From Terriglobia bacterium (GTDB lineage: Bacteria; Acidobacteriota; Terriglobia; Terriglobales; Acidobacteriaceae): a DNA stretch of 64,000 nucleotides. The notes beneath the pieces are model-generated. The model was not told the origin of the DNA, made no database searches, and saw only the letters and a program-made list of their open reading frames with translations. Both the position numbers and the translations under genes were made by a program. The stretch is taken from assembly GCA_032252755.1 (NCBI GenBank), contig JAVUPY010000064.1, positions 1-64,000 of the forward strand, in the 5' to 3' direction. Shown in pieces: positions 15,889 to 25,718 of the stretch (the stretch's first letter is position 1; the number at the start of each line of letters is the position of its first letter).

Positions 15889-17493
15889 TTAGTTGTACTG
15901 TTGTGGGCCAGACTGTATGACATCTTCTGAAACGACCAGAAGGCATGTTTGCCCGTCTAGCTCAATACAATCCGCCGAATATGCCGTGGCAATCAGCTCG
16001 CCCGATTTTGTCCGAAGTCTTGTCACGGCGTTTCGGACCGCTATTCCGTGCCGCACCTGTTCCACCAACCGAGTGCGTTCTGTGGGATCATTCCAAATCC
16101 CAATCTCAGGTGAGGTTCGACCCAGCAATTCGGTGCGCGTGTAGCCGTACCGACGCTCGAAGGCCTCATTCACATCGACATATCGACCATCTGCAAGCGT
16201 GGTCACGGAAAACGCGATTGGGCTCGATCGGAAGACTTTTTGGAAGCGATCCTCGGAAGCTCTGCGATGCTCTTCGGATTGCTCGAGTGCTTGTTTTGCT
16301 TTGCGGAGATCAGACAGGCTCCGCTCAAGTTCTTCGCCGTAGATCTCGGCGCGCTCGTAAAGCCGGGCATTCTGAATTGCAACGGCCGCTGGAATCGCGA
16401 TTGACTTGGCGAGTCTGAGGTGTTCGTGCGTGAAACTGTTTGGCTCTGTATGTACGAGAGAAAGTATCCCGAGGTTTCGCTGGGACGCAATCAGGGGCAC
16501 GGCTAGCCAAGACCTTATCTCCGTATGTCCCTCAATAGGTCGCCATTCCGATGTTTTCTGAGTATCAAGAAGCAGGACGCCATCCTGAGTTGTCAAAACC
16601 TGCTGCATGATCGGATAGTCTGCCGCATCCAGTGTCATCGGACATTTCAGGCCTAGTTCTGAGTCATCCTCCGGCACCGCTTCTCGCCCCAGAAACAGCC
16701 GTAAATCCGCCTCGACAAGCAGGACCTGGGCGGCTTCATAAGGCACTAACTGTCGCAGAGACTGAAGCAGCGTATCCAGGACAAAATCCATCCGAAGATC
16801 CTGCGTCATAGCAAGGGTTGCTCTGCGCATGGCATCGGCTTCCGACCAGGCAGACCGAGCCATTGCCAAGTTCTTTTTAACCTCTTCTTCTGCCTGCCGC
16901 CGCCGCGTGATATCTCGAAGAATCATCACATGCTTGCCGGGCAGGAAGTCCGCTTTTGCCGTGAATTCTACGAATGATCCTGATCCGTCCCGTCGCATGA
17001 GTTCGGCGTACCCTTGATCGCGCTTTTGTTTCCTCAGATCTTCCCAAAAATCGCCGAACTCCGCAGCGTCCTTGAAGAAGGTTGCCAGCGGTTGGCCGAC
17101 CAGCTCGGATTGCACAGTGCCAAGCAATTGTTGAGCCGCAGGATTCGCGTCCACACTGATGCCTCGGTCATCGAGAATCAAAATTGCATCTAGTGCATTT
17201 TCAAAGATGGATTGAAACTCGCGCTCGGTTTCATCAAGGGCTGCCGTGGTCTGCCGCTGCTGCTGCCGTGCCAAGTACAGGAACCGTGCGTGTAGAAGAA
17301 TCAAGACACAGAACACCAAGGATGACGCGGCCAGGAGCGCCACAAATGTTTCCAATTTGTGCATCTTCGCCGCATAAATGAGTGCGAGCAGAATGATCGC
17401 CGCGCCGGAAGCCAGAAATGAGGTTATTCTCCAGCCGAGATTAGGTGTTTGACGCGGAAGAGGTTCGCGGCGATGAGAGTTCACTTGCTCCAT
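15889..17493 (-). CDS. Membrane PAS-GAF-PAS sensory protein without a recognisable output domain
   Basis: This 534-residue protein has two N-terminal membrane helices (~23-42 and ~48-70), PAS domain 1 (~90-200, with FQSIFENALDAILILDDRGI), a GAF domain (~235-375), a coiled coil (~380-415) and PAS domain 2 (~418-528). It ends only a few residues after the second PAS. No histidine kinase, GGDEF, EAL, PP2C or HTH output follows. A truncated kinase is possible, but the 15659-15888 stretch does not encode a continuation. It may act by protein-protein contact or be a decayed kinase. Confidence 0.8.
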   Translation of the reverse strand: MEQVNSHRREPLPRQTPNLGWRITSFLASGAAIILLALIYAAKMHKLETFVALLAASSLVFCVLILLHARFLYLARQQQRQTTAALDETEREFQSIFENALDAILILDDRGISVDANPAAQQLLGTVQSELVGQPLATFFKDAAEFGDFWEDLRKQKRDQGYAELMRRDGSGSFVEFTAKADFLPGKHVMILRDITRRRQAEEEVKKNLAMARSAWSEADAMRRATLAMTQDLRMDFVLDTLLQSLRQLVPYEAAQVLLVEADLRLFLGREAVPEDDSELGLKCPMTLDAADYPIMQQVLTTQDGVLLLDTQKTSEWRPIEGHTEIRSWLAVPLIASQRNLGILSLVHTEPNSFTHEHLRLAKSIAIPAAVAIQNARLYERAEIYGEELERSLSDLRKAKQALEQSEEHRRASEDRFQKVFRSSPIAFSVTTLADGRYVDVNEAFERRYGYTRTELLGRTSPEIGIWNDPTERTRLVEQVRHGIAVRNAVTRLRTKSGELIATAYSADCIELDGQTCLLVVSEDVIQSGPQQYN

Positions 17494-17802
17494 AGGACGC
17501 AGGACAGAGGTGAGTGCACGATTTACTCTTGCGACAGAGGATCGCTGTCAGCCATTCGAGATTTCTATCACCGTTCGGGGCCGGATATTACCTGCTGATG
17601 TTCCGTAACGTCAAGACTAGGCCGGAATGACTCTTGGAACAAGGGAGTGTATAGAACTGCCTGGCTGCAAAGGGACTGTGCCCTAGCACAGTGGCAAATA
17701 CGCGAAGAATCAAAGGTGGATTTCGAGAATCTGAATAACGCTGACTTTTGTGGCGCCTAACTAACGGGAAGGAGGACAGTTGCGCCCTTGAAACATCGCG
17801 GA
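17494..17802. other. Intergenic interval, no gene seen
   Basis: This ~310-bp gap lies upstream of the PAS-GAF-PAS gene and downstream of an XRE regulator on the same strand. It holds no ORF I trust and no clear repeat; it presumably carries the promoter of the sensor gene. Confidence 0.4.
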
Positions 17803-18135
17803 TTACCTTTCGTCGGACACAAGCATTAGCCGGTAGTATGTGCGGAGTCGCTTAATGTCATCGGTTTCGATGAGACGATGAATCTTCTCACGGATTGCCT
17901 CAGGAGTGTCGTCAGTGCCTTCAAAGAAGAAGAGGTCGCTCATTGACACTCCCAATTCACGAGCGATAGCAGCAATGACATCCAGTGGAGGCGAATCGAT
18001 GCGGCCTGTTTCGACTCTCGTGATGTAGTTCGCCTCTCGCCCGATCTTCTCCTCCAGTTGGCCCTGACTCAACCCTTTGGCCTCACGAAGCGCGCGGAGA
18101 CGTTCCCGAAACAATTTCGCTCCATCTGAACTCAT
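17803..18135 (-). CDS. XRE-family HTH regulator
   Basis: This 110-residue protein has a canonical XRE helix-turn-helix near the N-terminus (LRALREAKGLSQGQLEEKIG, then NYITRVETGR) and a short helical C-terminus (EKIHRLIETDDIKRLRTYYR) that could mediate dimerisation. The internal ATG at 18135 gives a start just before the HTH; the in-frame extension upstream is Arg/Leu-rich and unlike the family. Its target is unknown. Confidence 0.82.
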   Translation of the reverse strand: MSSDGAKLFRERLRALREAKGLSQGQLEEKIGREANYITRVETGRIDSPPLDVIAAIARELGVSMSDLFFFEGTDDTPEAIREKIHRLIETDDIKRLRTYYRLMLVSDER

Positions 18136-18253
18136 CTCGACTGACCTTAGAGGGACAGTGAGCCGAAACAAAGTACGCAATCGGTATTTTATTGTTGATA
18201 AATAAGACGGTTAAGGTATGATGTGCCGATCAATTTGCTACTGACGCGGCAAG

Positions 18254-18520
18254 TTACGCCGTGTACAGCCTGGATTGCTCCATGCGGCGTACTAGTTCAG
18301 ACGGCCGCACGTTCAAGCATTGAGCAAACCGGACAATCATTCTGATGGTTGGACTCTGGACTCCGCGTTCCACAGCGCTTATGTACGTTCTGTCAATCCC
18401 GCTCTCCATATACAAGTCCATTTGGGACAGTCCTCGGCTCTTGCGGATTTTTCGCAAGGCGTCCCCAAGCGCCTTCTCAGGTCCGGATCGAGGCTGAACT
18501 TGTCTGCGCCGCTTTACCAT
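18254..18520 (-). CDS. XRE-family HTH regulator
   Basis: This 88-residue protein is almost entirely an XRE domain (LRKIRKSRGLSQMDLYMESG, RTYISAVERG, then IRMIVRFAQCLNVRPSEL). The ATG at 18520 is chosen over an upstream TTG. It lies divergent from the ECF sigma gene with ~110 bp between starts, so it may regulate that operon, its own gene, or both. Confidence 0.8.
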   Translation of the reverse strand: MVKRRRQVQPRSGPEKALGDALRKIRKSRGLSQMDLYMESGIDRTYISAVERGVQSPTIRMIVRFAQCLNVRPSELVRRMEQSRLYTA

Positions 18521-18630
18521 CTCGGCACAATTGTTTGCGATCTGATGGTTATAAGCCAACGGATCATAACCAACATTTGCTCAGGACAGATTCCAATCGT
18601 CCGAAGTGTGCAGATCAAGCTGGAGGCAGC

Positions 18631-19389
18631 ATGAGCTCGGAGGCTGTCCGCTATTTTCTTCGTGTCCTGGGAAGCGATATAGAGAGAAGCTGCGCGGAAA
18701 TAGAAGATGCTCGGCAGTCGTCAATGGACGAAGGTAGACCGCAGATCCTTGGAGAATCGATCTCGACGTCGGACATCACGAAGCTTGTTGCTCAGCCCAC
18801 CTCGCGCTCCACTGTGAACTCGGACGAAGTCTTGATCGCACGAGTTTGCGGCGGCGACAGGGAGGCACTCGCGCAACTCTTCCGGCGATATGCATGTCTG
18901 GTCCGCACAGTCGCCAACCGTATCTTGCGTGACGTGTCGGAAGCAGACGACCTGCTTCAAGAAATCTTTCTCTTTATCAACCGGAAGTGCGAGATGTTCG
19001 ACAGCTCGAAAGGTTCGGCTCGCTCCTGGATCGTGCAGATCACCTACCATCGGGCGATCGATCGCCGTCGCTATCTCTCTTCGCGCCACTTCTATACGCA
19101 GGTGGACATTGATGGCCCTGCGATGGAGGTCCCCGATCCGCGCGCGGACATCCTCCCTTACGACCAATCGATGGAGGGAGTATTGGGAAGGTCCGCGCTG
19201 GAAAGGATCGAGAAATCACTCTCCCAGGATCAGTGGACGACAATGCAGCTCTATTTCTTCCAAGGCTTTTCGATTGACGAGATTGCCGAACACCTCGGCC
19301 AGTCAGCAGGAAACGTCAGAAATCACTATTACCGGGGTCTCGAGAAAGTGCGCAAGCAAATGCTCTCAATGAAATTGCGGGTCGATTGA
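18631..19389 (+). CDS. ECF-family RNA polymerase sigma factor
   Basis: This 252-residue protein has an unusually long N-terminal extension (~70 residues) before sigma region 2 (ALAQLFRRYACLVRTVANRI, ADDLLQEIFLFI) and then region 4 (LSQDQWTTMQLYFFQGFSID, EIAEHLGQSAGNVRNHYYRG). The ATG at 18631 follows TGGAGG. The next gene encodes a membrane zinc-finger anti-sigma factor, with start and stop nearly overlapping, so the pair is a signalling unit. An internal start at 18724 would remove much of the extension. Confidence 0.88.
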   Translation: MSSEAVRYFLRVLGSDIERSCAEIEDARQSSMDEGRPQILGESISTSDITKLVAQPTSRSTVNSDEVLIARVCGGDREALAQLFRRYACLVRTVANRILRDVSEADDLLQEIFLFINRKCEMFDSSKGSARSWIVQITYHRAIDRRRYLSSRHFYTQVDIDGPAMEVPDPRADILPYDQSMEGVLGRSALERIEKSLSQDQWTTMQLYFFQGFSIDEIAEHLGQSAGNVRNHYYRGLEKVRKQMLSMKLRVD

Positions 19390-19394
19390 GTAAT

Positions 19395-20744
19395 ATGGTA
19401 AAACGTAGCTCCAAACTAGGAGCCGGGGCATTGTCGCATAGCGAATCCCATGACGAGTTCCTTGAGCTCTGTGCAGTTGCGACCTCGGGCACGTTGAGCG
19501 AAAGAGATAGGGCGCGGCTAGAGAGGCATTTGGCAACTTGTGCCTCCTGCCGGGATGCCATGCGGCAGTACGAACAGGCTGTCGGTAGCGTGATTCCCGC
19601 ATTGGCTCCCAAAGACTTCCCTGAAGGCCTCCAACACGATCCCAACTGGTCTGAAAAGAATGCCGAGGCAGCCTTCTTCGCACGCTTGGAGCAAGAAGAA
19701 AGACAGTCGGCCCGCATTGATGACAGCCGCGCACCCGCAACCGACCACCCGGATTTTCCTCGCATACCTCACGCCAATGCGGGAGAAGCAATCTGGCGGC
19801 ATGTTTGGCTTCAATATGCCGCTGGAATCTTGCTGACCATCGGCCTTGGATTTTGTGTCTACGAGATTGGAATGCATCGCGGCGCGCAGCGTTCCCCTGC
19901 TGTGCCAGCTCCTCCGCAGAAATCCGAAGCCTCTCTCGAACAACAGTTGAGTGATGCCGGGCATGAGCGCGAACTGGCGCACACCGAGAGCTTGGAGCGT
20001 GACAAGACGATTGCCGAACTCCGGCGGCGGCTGGACCAGCAGGTGGCTGAAGTGACTCGCCTGAAAACCGCACAAGCGCAATTGGAGAGTGACCTGCGCA
20101 TTGATGATGCGAGCAAAGACCACCTCGCACAAGAACGGGCCACGCTGGCGCAACAACTTGAGGCCGCACAAGTCAAATCGCAGGCTTTCGAGCAGAGACT
20201 CGATTCGGTGACTCGTCAGGCTTCTCAGGACGGATCGCGCGCTACAGCCTTGGAAGCGAAAGTTAACGAATTGACACGTGCCATTCACGACCGTGACCAG
20301 GAGATCGATCACCAACAGGAACTGCTAGCACACGACCGTGACATTCGGGATCTGATTGGTGCACGGGACCTCTATATCGCCGAAGTCTATGACGTCGCTG
20401 GCACAGGAGCGACGCAAAAGCCGTATGGGAGAGTTTTTTACACACGGGGGAAATCGCTCATCTTCTATGCCTACGATCTTGACCAGCAAAGTGACATCAA
20501 GAATGCCAGTACATTCCAGGCATGGGGACGCCGCGGGCCAGATCGCAAGCAAGCGCTCAATCTTGGCATCTTCTACCAGGACAACGCGACCAAGAAGCGC
20601 TGGGTACTCAAGTCGAATGACCCCAAGACGCTGGCACAAATCGATGCTGTCTTTGTGACAGTTGAGCCAAACGGCGGCAGTCACCTGCCAAGCGGCAAAC
20701 AACTCCTCTTCGCTTATCTGCGTATCGATCCCAACCACCCTTAG
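19395..20744 (+). CDS. Membrane anti-sigma factor with zinc-finger N-terminus, coiled coil and RskA-like C-terminus
   Basis: This ~449-residue protein has a zf-HC2-type motif (RHLATCASCRDAM, H-x3-C-x2-C), one membrane helix at ~135-155, a long coiled coil (~165-305, heptads rich in Glu/Gln/Leu), then a beta-rich domain with FQAWGRRGPDRKQALNLGIF and AVFVTVEPNGGSHLPSG resembling the RskA/anti-sigma-K periplasmic domain. Such proteins hold the ECF sigma factor at the membrane until a periplasmic signal is sensed. The long coiled coil between the helix and the sensory domain is unusual for this family. Confidence 0.85.
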   Translation: MVKRSSKLGAGALSHSESHDEFLELCAVATSGTLSERDRARLERHLATCASCRDAMRQYEQAVGSVIPALAPKDFPEGLQHDPNWSEKNAEAAFFARLEQEERQSARIDDSRAPATDHPDFPRIPHANAGEAIWRHVWLQYAAGILLTIGLGFCVYEIGMHRGAQRSPAVPAPPQKSEASLEQQLSDAGHERELAHTESLERDKTIAELRRRLDQQVAEVTRLKTAQAQLESDLRIDDASKDHLAQERATLAQQLEAAQVKSQAFEQRLDSVTRQASQDGSRATALEAKVNELTRAIHDRDQEIDHQQELLAHDRDIRDLIGARDLYIAEVYDVAGTGATQKPYGRVFYTRGKSLIFYAYDLDQQSDIKNASTFQAWGRRGPDRKQALNLGIFYQDNATKKRWVLKSNDPKTLAQIDAVFVTVEPNGGSHLPSGKQLLFAYLRIDPNHP

Positions 20745-20859
20745 GAACCGCAGCTCGACCTTTCGCCGGACGAGCGCCGGGCTAAAAGCGCTCCTAAGTA
20801 ACAAAGGAGATTGCTACCGCGTAGCCCGTCGCCCGGGAGGAATTCTGGGACTCTACCCG

Positions 20860-21489
20860 ATGACCAATCAAAACAGCAGAGGCGCTAATATACTCAGCAG
20901 TAGTATGTCGAAGAGCTCACTCATTGGCGATGCTGGACTCGAAGTATTTTGCAGGCAGGTCCGAAACAGGTCTCGGGAGAATAAGGAAGCACTTGCTCTT
21001 CTGCACCACAACGCTTTGACCGGCAATATCATGGCAATTCTGCGGCAAGAGCTGGATTCCATGGTTCGCTGTATCTTCCTTCTGTCAATCGCCGAAAGGG
21101 AATACCGCAAGCGGTTGCTCCTGGACTCAATTAGCGGCAAGCCCTGGCGTACCGAAGATGGCAAGGGCAAAATCACCGACAGGAACATGGTTGACTTATC
21201 AAGCAAACTGCATGGCTGGACTAGGAATGTCTACGCCTTCGGCTGTGGCTTCATCCATCTTTCGGCGTTTCATGACTACCCGAATCGTGACCCCTTTGAC
21301 TTCCTGACGCCCCAAGATCGCAAGGACATTGCTGGTTACCTCCGCCACTACCACGGTGTGGAAATAGTTGCTACGACCAAGTTTCGGGAGATCGAACCAA
21401 TTCTGCCTGCGGTTTTTGAAAAAATATCCAGTAATCTTGAGTGCTACATCAAGGACCTTGAAACGGATTGTGACCTCACGGACCGATAG
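20860..21489 (+). CDS. Uncharacterised protein
   Basis: This ~209-residue soluble, mostly helical protein is read from the ATG at 20860. An internal ATG at 20905 is an alternative. Helical segments such as NIMAILRQELDSMVRCIFLL and a His-containing FGCGFIHLSAFHDYPNRDPF segment resemble proteins that carry DUF5677-like helical domains. The downstream gene has a similar arrangement, so the two may be functionally linked. No reaction can be named. Confidence 0.6.
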   Translation: MTNQNSRGANILSSSMSKSSLIGDAGLEVFCRQVRNRSRENKEALALLHHNALTGNIMAILRQELDSMVRCIFLLSIAEREYRKRLLLDSISGKPWRTEDGKGKITDRNMVDLSSKLHGWTRNVYAFGCGFIHLSAFHDYPNRDPFDFLTPQDRKDIAGYLRHYHGVEIVATTKFREIEPILPAVFEKISSNLECYIKDLETDCDLTDR

Positions 21490-21498
21490 AGCTGGTTT

Positions 21499-22344
21499 GT
21501 GTGCGTCAAGTGCGGTCGGAAGTCGCTAAGGAGACGGCCCTTGCTATTCCTTACAGCTGAGCAACATCAAGAGGTAGTGCGGCGTTTACTTGATTTCGGA
21601 AAAGGTCACGCAGACAGAGTCCCGTTTCACCCGGCTGGCGTGGAATACACCTCTCTCATGGTGTGTTTCCTCCTTCACAATCTTTCTGCTGCAGAGACTC
21701 TTCTGCGAGTCGGCGGCTCGGTCGGTACCGCATGGTTTCCGGTGACTGTCGGTTATGCCATCACGCGAACGATGTTTGAGGCAGATGTAACCGCCCATTA
21801 CGTGTCCCAAGCGCCGGTGGACCGTACCCGGCAATACATCAACTTCGGGGCTGTTCTCAACAAACGTCAAATGGAAACATGTCTGGCGCATAGAGATAGC
21901 AAAGATCCACTGTGGCGTGAAGCAATGGCCCTTCTTTGGCAACACCGCTGGGAACCCCGTGAGTCCGACGTTTTAGAGAAGTTCGATTCCGTTGCTTCTC
22001 AATTTAGTTGCACGGGAAAAGCTGGAAGAACGTCGGTTTGGCGAAACTGGTCGGGAGTATCGCTCCGCCAGATGGCCGCTGCGGTTGATCACCTCGAAGC
22101 ATACGACATCTTCTACACTGAGCTCTCGTCATTCACTCACGTTGACGTGCATTTGGCTGACCGATTTCTCCAGCGTCGTCCCGATGGGCTAGTTTGGTCG
22201 CAACGAGCGGAAGAGGGCGATGTCGGCAACGTCTTCAAGCATGCAGCATCATTCCTGACGTGTTACCTAGAGCTCTTCGGTCGGCAGTTTAAGATTTGGT
22301 CAGAAGCTGCGGTGCAGAGCTGTTGGAAGGTGGAAGCAAACTGA
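21499..22344 (+). CDS. DUF5677-like uncharacterised protein
   Basis: This 281-residue helical protein (GTG start) has conserved-looking helices (YTSLMVCFLLHNLSAAETLL, YAITRTMFEADVTAHYVSQA) and a Ser-Phe-Thr-His motif (YTELSSFTHVDVH) typical of DUF5677-type proteins. It begins 9 nt after the previous stop. The family has no known biochemical role. The first ~12 residues (Cys/Arg-rich) may not be translated; a start at 21541 is possible. Confidence 0.6.
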   Translation: MCVKCGRKSLRRRPLLFLTAEQHQEVVRRLLDFGKGHADRVPFHPAGVEYTSLMVCFLLHNLSAAETLLRVGGSVGTAWFPVTVGYAITRTMFEADVTAHYVSQAPVDRTRQYINFGAVLNKRQMETCLAHRDSKDPLWREAMALLWQHRWEPRESDVLEKFDSVASQFSCTGKAGRTSVWRNWSGVSLRQMAAAVDHLEAYDIFYTELSSFTHVDVHLADRFLQRRPDGLVWSQRAEEGDVGNVFKHAASFLTCYLELFGRQFKIWSEAAVQSCWKVEAN

Positions 22345-22469
22345 TGATCCAAACCTGCGCTTTCGCATAATGGCGAAAGGCCTCTCTATTTCCTGAATGC
22401 ATTTCCGAAAAGCAAACTCTGATATCTCTGCGGCTTTCTTGCAAAGATAAAAGCCAATAGCGCCTAGAC

Positions 22470-22492
22470 ACTCGCACCCACCTTGTGCGAGT
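22470..22492. promoter_or_regulatory. Inverted repeat upstream of the TonB-dependent receptor
   Basis: ACTCGCAC (22470-22477) and GTGCGAGT (22485-22492) are exact complements around a 7-nt spacer, ending 63 nt before the receptor ATG. It could be an operator or an mRNA hairpin; no T-run follows, so it is not a normal terminator for the gene upstream. Confidence 0.4.
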
Positions 22493-22555
22493 CGTCAGAC
22501 GTACGGCCATGCGAGAATCATTGATAAATATTGGACAGGCGCTTCCGTAAACCGG

Positions 22556-25500
22556 ATGACGAAACACAAATCCGGGCGACTAAGGAGCCTACTTGTGCAA
22601 CTGCCTCACTCAGTTCGATTGCTGCTTTTGTGTGTCCTTGTTGGAACCGCAGCGTTTGCGCAATCACCGAATGGAACGATCAGCGGTATTGTGCTGGATC
22701 CTTCTGGAGCAGCCATCGCCCACGCCGACATTCAAATTGTGAATGACGCAACGGGCGTAAGATACCCAGGCACAACGAACAGCGAAGGCATTTACGCCGT
22801 GCCGAATCTCCCGCCAGGTGCATATCGCATTCAGGTTGCGAAGGTCGGATTCAAGACGCTAATCAAGCCCGATATCGTCCTTAATGTTCAGGACGCTCTG
22901 GCAATCAACTTCACTTTGCCGGTAGGAGCGTTCTCAGAAACTGTTACGGTGCAGGGTGGGGCACCGCTGGTCAAGACGGAGTCTGCTTCTGTTGGAACCG
23001 TCATTGACAGGCAGTTTGTGGAGAATCTTCCGCTCAATGGTCGCAGCTTCAACACGCTTCTGCAGTTGACGCCGGGCGTAGTCATCGCGCCTTCCAGTTC
23101 CGCTTCCGGGCAATATTCGATATCCGGTCAACGAGCAACCTCCAACAACTTCATCGTTGACGGGGCGTCGGCTAACTTCGGAGTCAGTCCATACCTCGGA
23201 CTGAACGGAACCGGCGCGGGAACCTCGCAGGCGTTCAGCGCCATCGGAGGCACCAGCAGCTTGGTTTCCGTGGACGCATTGCAGGAATTCAGGATAGAGA
23301 CATCCTCATTCGCCCCTGAGTTTGGCCGCACTCCGGGCGGACAAGTGGTTCTGACTACCCGCTCCGGGACCAACGAGTTTCATGGCGGACTCTTTGAGTA
23401 CTTCCGAAATGACGTGATGGACGCGAACGACTGGTTTGCAAATCAAGCACATCAACCGCGACCGCCAGAGCGGCACAACGACTTCGGCGGTTTTCTTGGC
23501 GGTCCTATACTTCGTCGCAATACATTCTTCTTCGCTTCGTATGAAGGTGCCCGGCTAAGGCTGCCAAATACACAGACAAAGCAGGTGCCATCCGAAAGTG
23601 CGCGAGCTTCTGCTCCTGCGGAACTCGCCCCATTTCTGAACGCATTCTCGGACCCGAATGGCTCGATATCAGCAAATGGGTACACGGCTCAATTCACGGG
23701 AGGGTACTCCAACAGCGCAACCCTGGACGCCGGAAGCATACGAATCGATCATAAATTCAACGACCGCTTTTCGATTTTTGGACGATATAACGATGCACCT
23801 TCCCAATTCGCGACGCCTTTGGGCGGCGCTAGTTCTCTGTTCCTGACGACGGTCAACACAAAAACGCTGACCGTGAATTCGAACATGACGTTCAGCAGCC
23901 GAATACTTAACAATCTGCGGGCAAACTTTTCAACCCAGTCGTCAGGCCTGGCATACAGCACGGGGTCGCACCAGACTTACGGTGCGACAGCGCTAGATCC
24001 CAACCTGATTGCGGCTCCACTTCAAGCGTCGGATGTTCTCGTCCACTTTGGAACCCTCGACACGACGGCATCATTCTATGTTGGCCCAGATGGGAACAAT
24101 AGAACGAGACAGGTAAATCTTGCGGACGACCTGGCAATCACCGTTGGGTTACACCAACTGAAGTTCGGAGGAGACTACAGGGCCATCTTCCTGAATGAAA
24201 ACCCCGCACATTACATCGTCAACGCGAGCGCCAGCAGCGTCCAGTCTCTGCTCACCACCGGGCAGGCCTCATTGTCAGTTTCCGAGTTTCTTCCATCCAG
24301 GTTCCTTGCACAGTCTCTGTCGCTCTACGGCCAGGATGTTTGGCAAGCGACTCCGCGACTGGTAGTCACCTACGGACTGCGATGGGAACTTAGTCCCGCA
24401 CCATCACCACGCGGATCAACCACCGTAACGGGATGGCGCAATGTGACTGATCCATCGACCATCAGCCTGGCGCCCGTCGGTTCGTCTTTGTGGAGCACCA
24501 GGCATGCCAACTTCGCCCCCCGTCTCGGAGTGTCCTACAAGCTGAGTGAGAAAGGCGACTTTGTGCTGCGCGGGGGCGTGGGCAGTTTCTACGATCTGGG
24601 ATTAGGCTCGGCATCGAATCTTGGCTACTCTTTTCCTAATTCAGCCAACGTCTACACTGCTTCCGTTGGGCTCCCAATGGGGGATGTTCAGCCCTATCTG
24701 CCGACAATCTCCTTACAGCCCCCGTACCAGGGCCTCATAAGCGGTTTCGATCCGAACCTGAAGCTTCCGCGGTCCTATCAATGGAACGTCACGCTGGAGA
24801 AATCGTTTGGTGAACGGCAGGCAATCTCGGCCGCTTACGTCGGACAGGTTGGACGTGACCTGCTCCGACAGTCGGCCCTGTATGCTCCGAATACAAATAT
24901 CACTGGGGACTTTTTGTTGACGAACAACTCTGCGTGGTCCAACTACAACGCCCTCCAGGTGCAGTACCGCAGGCCGGTATCGGCAGGACTCCAGGCAATT
25001 CTGAACTACACATGGTCACACTCACTGGATAACGCTTCGAACGATGTCATCGCTGCACTGCCGAGCAATGTCATATCCGCTGCCAGTGACTACGGATCAT
25101 CCGATTTCGACGCCCGACACAGTTTCTCAGGCGCACTGACATACGACGTACCACCCGCGGCCAAATCTGGACCTGTCAATCTGCTAACCAGAAACTGGTC
25201 TGTCGATACGGTCATCGTGGCCCGTAGTGGCTTTCCGTTCAATGGAACCGTAATTATCGGATCGCCAGACCCGGGTCTGTTTGCCACATCCCGGCCCGAT
25301 CGTGTTCCCGGTCAACCGTTGTGGATTGCCCAGTCGGGAGCCCCAGGCGGAAAGGTGCTCAACCCCGCTGCATTCAGCGTGCCTTCGACACCGCGCCAAG
25401 GCAATGAGGGCCGCAACGACATACCAGGATTCGGTTTGACTCAAGTGGACCTGACAATTGGCCGAAAGTTTTCCCTTTCGAACCGTTTCAATCTCCAGTT

Positions 25501-25684
25501 CCGCGCCGACGCATTCAACGTGTTCAACCATCCGAATTTCACGAATCCGGCAGCGTATGTCGAGTTCGGGGAGCCATTTCTTCAATCGACAAACATGCTC
25601 AATCAGGGCTTGGGAGGGCTCAACCCACTCTTCCAACAGGGAGGCCCCCGTTCTCTGCAGTTGTCATTGAAGCTCACGTTCTGA
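22556..25684 (+). CDS. Oar-like TonB-dependent receptor with carboxypeptidase-regulatory-like domain
   Basis: This 1042-residue outer-membrane protein has a signal peptide (cleavage near AFAQ, ~residue 36), an N-terminal carboxypeptidase-regulatory-like beta domain (GTISGIVLDPSGAAIAHADI, then GVYRVPNLPPG-type turn), a plug (FVENLPLNGRSFNTLLQLTP) and a beta-barrel ending in a terminal Phe. This architecture is abundant in Acidobacteria. Transported ligands are usually large or polymeric but are unknown here. A secreted S9 peptidase follows 35 nt later, and the lasso cluster converges on that gene, so import of a peptide is plausible. Confidence 0.88.
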   Translation: MTKHKSGRLRSLLVQLPHSVRLLLLCVLVGTAAFAQSPNGTISGIVLDPSGAAIAHADIQIVNDATGVRYPGTTNSEGIYAVPNLPPGAYRIQVAKVGFKTLIKPDIVLNVQDALAINFTLPVGAFSETVTVQGGAPLVKTESASVGTVIDRQFVENLPLNGRSFNTLLQLTPGVVIAPSSSASGQYSISGQRATSNNFIVDGASANFGVSPYLGLNGTGAGTSQAFSAIGGTSSLVSVDALQEFRIETSSFAPEFGRTPGGQVVLTTRSGTNEFHGGLFEYFRNDVMDANDWFANQAHQPRPPERHNDFGGFLGGPILRRNTFFFASYEGARLRLPNTQTKQVPSESARASAPAELAPFLNAFSDPNGSISANGYTAQFTGGYSNSATLDAGSIRIDHKFNDRFSIFGRYNDAPSQFATPLGGASSLFLTTVNTKTLTVNSNMTFSSRILNNLRANFSTQSSGLAYSTGSHQTYGATALDPNLIAAPLQASDVLVHFGTLDTTASFYVGPDGNNRTRQVNLADDLAITVGLHQLKFGGDYRAIFLNENPAHYIVNASASSVQSLLTTGQASLSVSEFLPSRFLAQSLSLYGQDVWQATPRLVVTYGLRWELSPAPSPRGSTTVTGWRNVTDPSTISLAPVGSSLWSTRHANFAPRLGVSYKLSEKGDFVLRGGVGSFYDLGLGSASNLGYSFPNSANVYTASVGLPMGDVQPYLPTISLQPPYQGLISGFDPNLKLPRSYQWNVTLEKSFGERQAISAAYVGQVGRDLLRQSALYAPNTNITGDFLLTNNSAWSNYNALQVQYRRPVSAGLQAILNYTWSHSLDNASNDVIAALPSNVISAASDYGSSDFDARHSFSGALTYDVPPAAKSGPVNLLTRNWSVDTVIVARSGFPFNGTVIIGSPDPGLFATSRPDRVPGQPLWIAQSGAPGGKVLNPAAFSVPSTPRQGNEGRNDIPGFGLTQVDLTIGRKFSLSNRFNLQFRADAFNVFNHPNFTNPAAYVEFGEPFLQSTNMLNQGLGGLNPLFQQGGPRSLQLSLKLTF

Positions 25685-25718
25685 CAGTTGGGTCCCATGC
25701 CTGCGTGAGGTGGTTGCT

